From Corynebacterium kutscheri (GTDB lineage Bacteria; Actinomycetota; Actinomycetes; Mycobacteriales; Mycobacteriaceae): a stretch of 64,000 nucleotides of DNA. This document shows, piece after piece, positions 63,034-64,000 of the stretch. A model generated the notes under the pieces. The model was not told the DNA's origin and made no database searches. It worked only from the letters and a program-made list of their open reading frames with translations. The translations under genes and the position numbers were made by a program. Each line of letters begins with the position of its first letter. Positions within the stretch are counted from its first letter, which is position 1. Where the stretch lies: NCBI RefSeq assembly GCF_000980835.1, contig NZ_CP011312.1, forward strand, positions 2,290,066 through 2,354,065, read 5' to 3'.

Positions 63034-63539
63034 TGTGAACTCCTAGCAAATATGTATGAGCAACCGCGCTTTAAACAACGCTTTTAATAAATCGTTTAAA
63101 GCATTCTCAACCTCAGCCGAGCTGGTCACCCAATAAGTTTGAATAAATAAAATATGAGAGTTATGACCCTTTGGGTTACAGACCATAAACACCAACAGCT
63201 AGAAAAAGCGATGCTGAAAACTTCCAGCATCCTAGCGTCGATCTCATTTAAAGCACGTGCGAAGAAAAGGCAAAAGACCTTTTCGGTGCAGTGACAGACT
63301 CACTCATATTAGGTGAAAAAACTAGCGTCGAACAAATCGACACGCAACACCCCCACCGCTACCCCTGAAATTACAAATAAGTAATTACACTGCTGCTCAT
63401 AGCTACTTTTGCCGGTCACAGAAGTATCGACACGCGTAAAACAATTATTTTTTCATTCTGACCCAAAATTCTTCAGTGTGAAGAAACTCTATTTTTTGGA
63501 CTGATTCCTTTCCTAAAGACTACAAATAGAAGCAAGAGA
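63034..63539. other. rpmH leader and left side of oriC
   Basis: About 505 AT-rich bases without a supported gene. An inverted repeat GCTTTAAAC (63068-63076) / GTTTAAAGC (63094-63102) lies in the likely rpmH leader, and a hairpin GATGCTG (63210-63216) / CAGCATC (63225-63231) further out. The rpmH promoter must be here. Confidence 0.4.
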
Positions 63540-63550
63540 AAATCACACCC

Positions 63551-63742
63551 TGTGAACAATCCACTCTGTGGATAACTCTCAATCTCGTGTTGAGAGTTAT
63601 CCTAAAAATTACATAAACCACAGGTAGAAGCATTAAAAATTGCACCAAAAGTTTTCCACAGCCCTGTGAATAACTTGTGGAAAACTTTTCCCACAGTTTC
63701 TTCACCAAAGTTTTCCACAGCTGTGGAAAACCCTGTGGAAAC
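63551..63742. other. oriC: Chromosomal replication origin (oriC), DnaA-box cluster
   Basis: Exact DnaA box TGTGGATAA (63567-63575, complement of TTATCCACA). Near-consensus boxes: TTTTCCACA at 63652-63660 and 63711-63719, TGTGGAAAA at 63676-63684 and 63722-63730, TGTGGAAAC at 63734-63742, TGTGAATAA at 63665-63673 and TGTGAACAA at 63551-63559. A 13-base perfect inverted repeat (GGATAACTCTCAA, 63570-63582 and 63590-63602) encloses the first box. The region lies between rpmH and the expected dnaA. Confidence 0.88.
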
Positions 63743-64000
63743 AAAGGTCAATACCACAAAGAGATATGGGGACTAATGCTTGAAATTATGTGAAAAGTAG
63801 AAAAATAGATACTCTTCGATTTCGCAACTACTTATGTAACTATGGCCAGTAAAATTCCATGTCTCAAGGGGCGTCAAAGTATCTTAAAAAGTTCTGCAAA
63901 GATTTTTACGTTATTCATTTAATGTAATTATGGACTTATTGGCCTTCACCACAGCCAATTTGGCTAAACCCAAAATTAACCAAGTTAAGGATGAAACACT
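63743..64000 (+). other. AT-rich right side of oriC, probable dnaA leader
   Basis: 258 bases to the edge, AT-rich, with a short palindrome AGCCAA-T-TTGGCT (63953-63965). dnaA itself is not in the window; an unwinding element or the dnaA promoter is expected here by position. Confidence 0.4.

Noticed and set aside
63520..63744. 74-residue open frame across oriC
   Set aside because: It is made of repeated DnaA boxes (reading as Phe-Pro-Gln-Gly/Lys-Leu repeats); clearly origin DNA.
1..64000. CRISPR arrays, insertion sequences, prophage genes, rRNA or intact tRNA genes
   Set aside because: No regularly spaced repeats, transposase or integrase motifs, phage structural genes or complete tRNA folds were seen on either strand.

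Overview
The window is chromosomal DNA from a low-G+C Corynebacterium (genus inferred). Several things support this. The right-hand 20 kb carries the corynebacterial origin-proximal gene order (pcnA, NUDIX, large membrane protein, murJ, sigM, trxB, trxA, cwlM, GNAT, parB, parA, rsmG, yidC, yidD, rnpA, rpmH, oriC). There is no jag gene between yidC and rsmG, trpC and trpF are fused, a DtxR-type iron operon is present, and many starts are GTG/TTG or leaderless. A nitrate-respiring relative of the C. kutscheri/C. diphtheriae neighbourhood is plausible; the species cannot be fixed from the sequence alone. dnaA should lie just beyond the right edge.

Layout. 1-980: a small secreted Cys protein and the decayed 3' part of a tRNA-Arg. 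1.0-20.7 kb: a GntP permease, then a molybdenum/nitrate block: modR-modABC, mog, and a run of same-strand genes moaA-moaD-mobA-narGHJI-narK1-narK2-moaE-moeB-moeA-moaC. It encodes molybdate uptake, all steps of molybdenum-cofactor synthesis, the membrane nitrate reductase and two nitrate/nitrite carriers. narG is broken by a single-base loss in a homopolymer, so the pathway may be disabled at its last step, or the assembly may carry an error. 21.1-25.0 kb: a DtxR-type iron-siderophore ABC transporter operon. 25.2-30.7 kb: two small uncharacterised genes forming a pair, a small secreted helical protein, a DUF1846 protein, a dicarboxylate/amino-acid symporter and an SdpI-like protein. 30.9-37.9 kb: the trp operon trpEGD(CF)BA with a leader peptide MSNWWWRA and a complete attenuator. 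38-44 kb: small membrane and secreted proteins, an AlkD-type glycosylase, a Rieske lipoprotein, a BASS transporter and AzlCD. 43.9-63 kb: origin-proximal housekeeping genes. 63.5-63.75 kb: DnaA-box cluster of oriC.

Four parS sites lie at 29.95, 35.29, 43.73 and 61.0 kb. One is inside the trpF part of trpCF and one touches the start codon of azlC, so the ParAB genes at 58-60 kb act on an origin domain of at least 34 kb. The most unusual items are the narG frameshift, the paired Cx11C secreted proteins at the two ends of the left half, the small gene pair at 25.2-25.8 kb, the sigma factor with an unavoidable long N-terminal extension, and the zinc-less amidase CwlM. No insertion sequence, CRISPR array, rRNA or intact tRNA was found.
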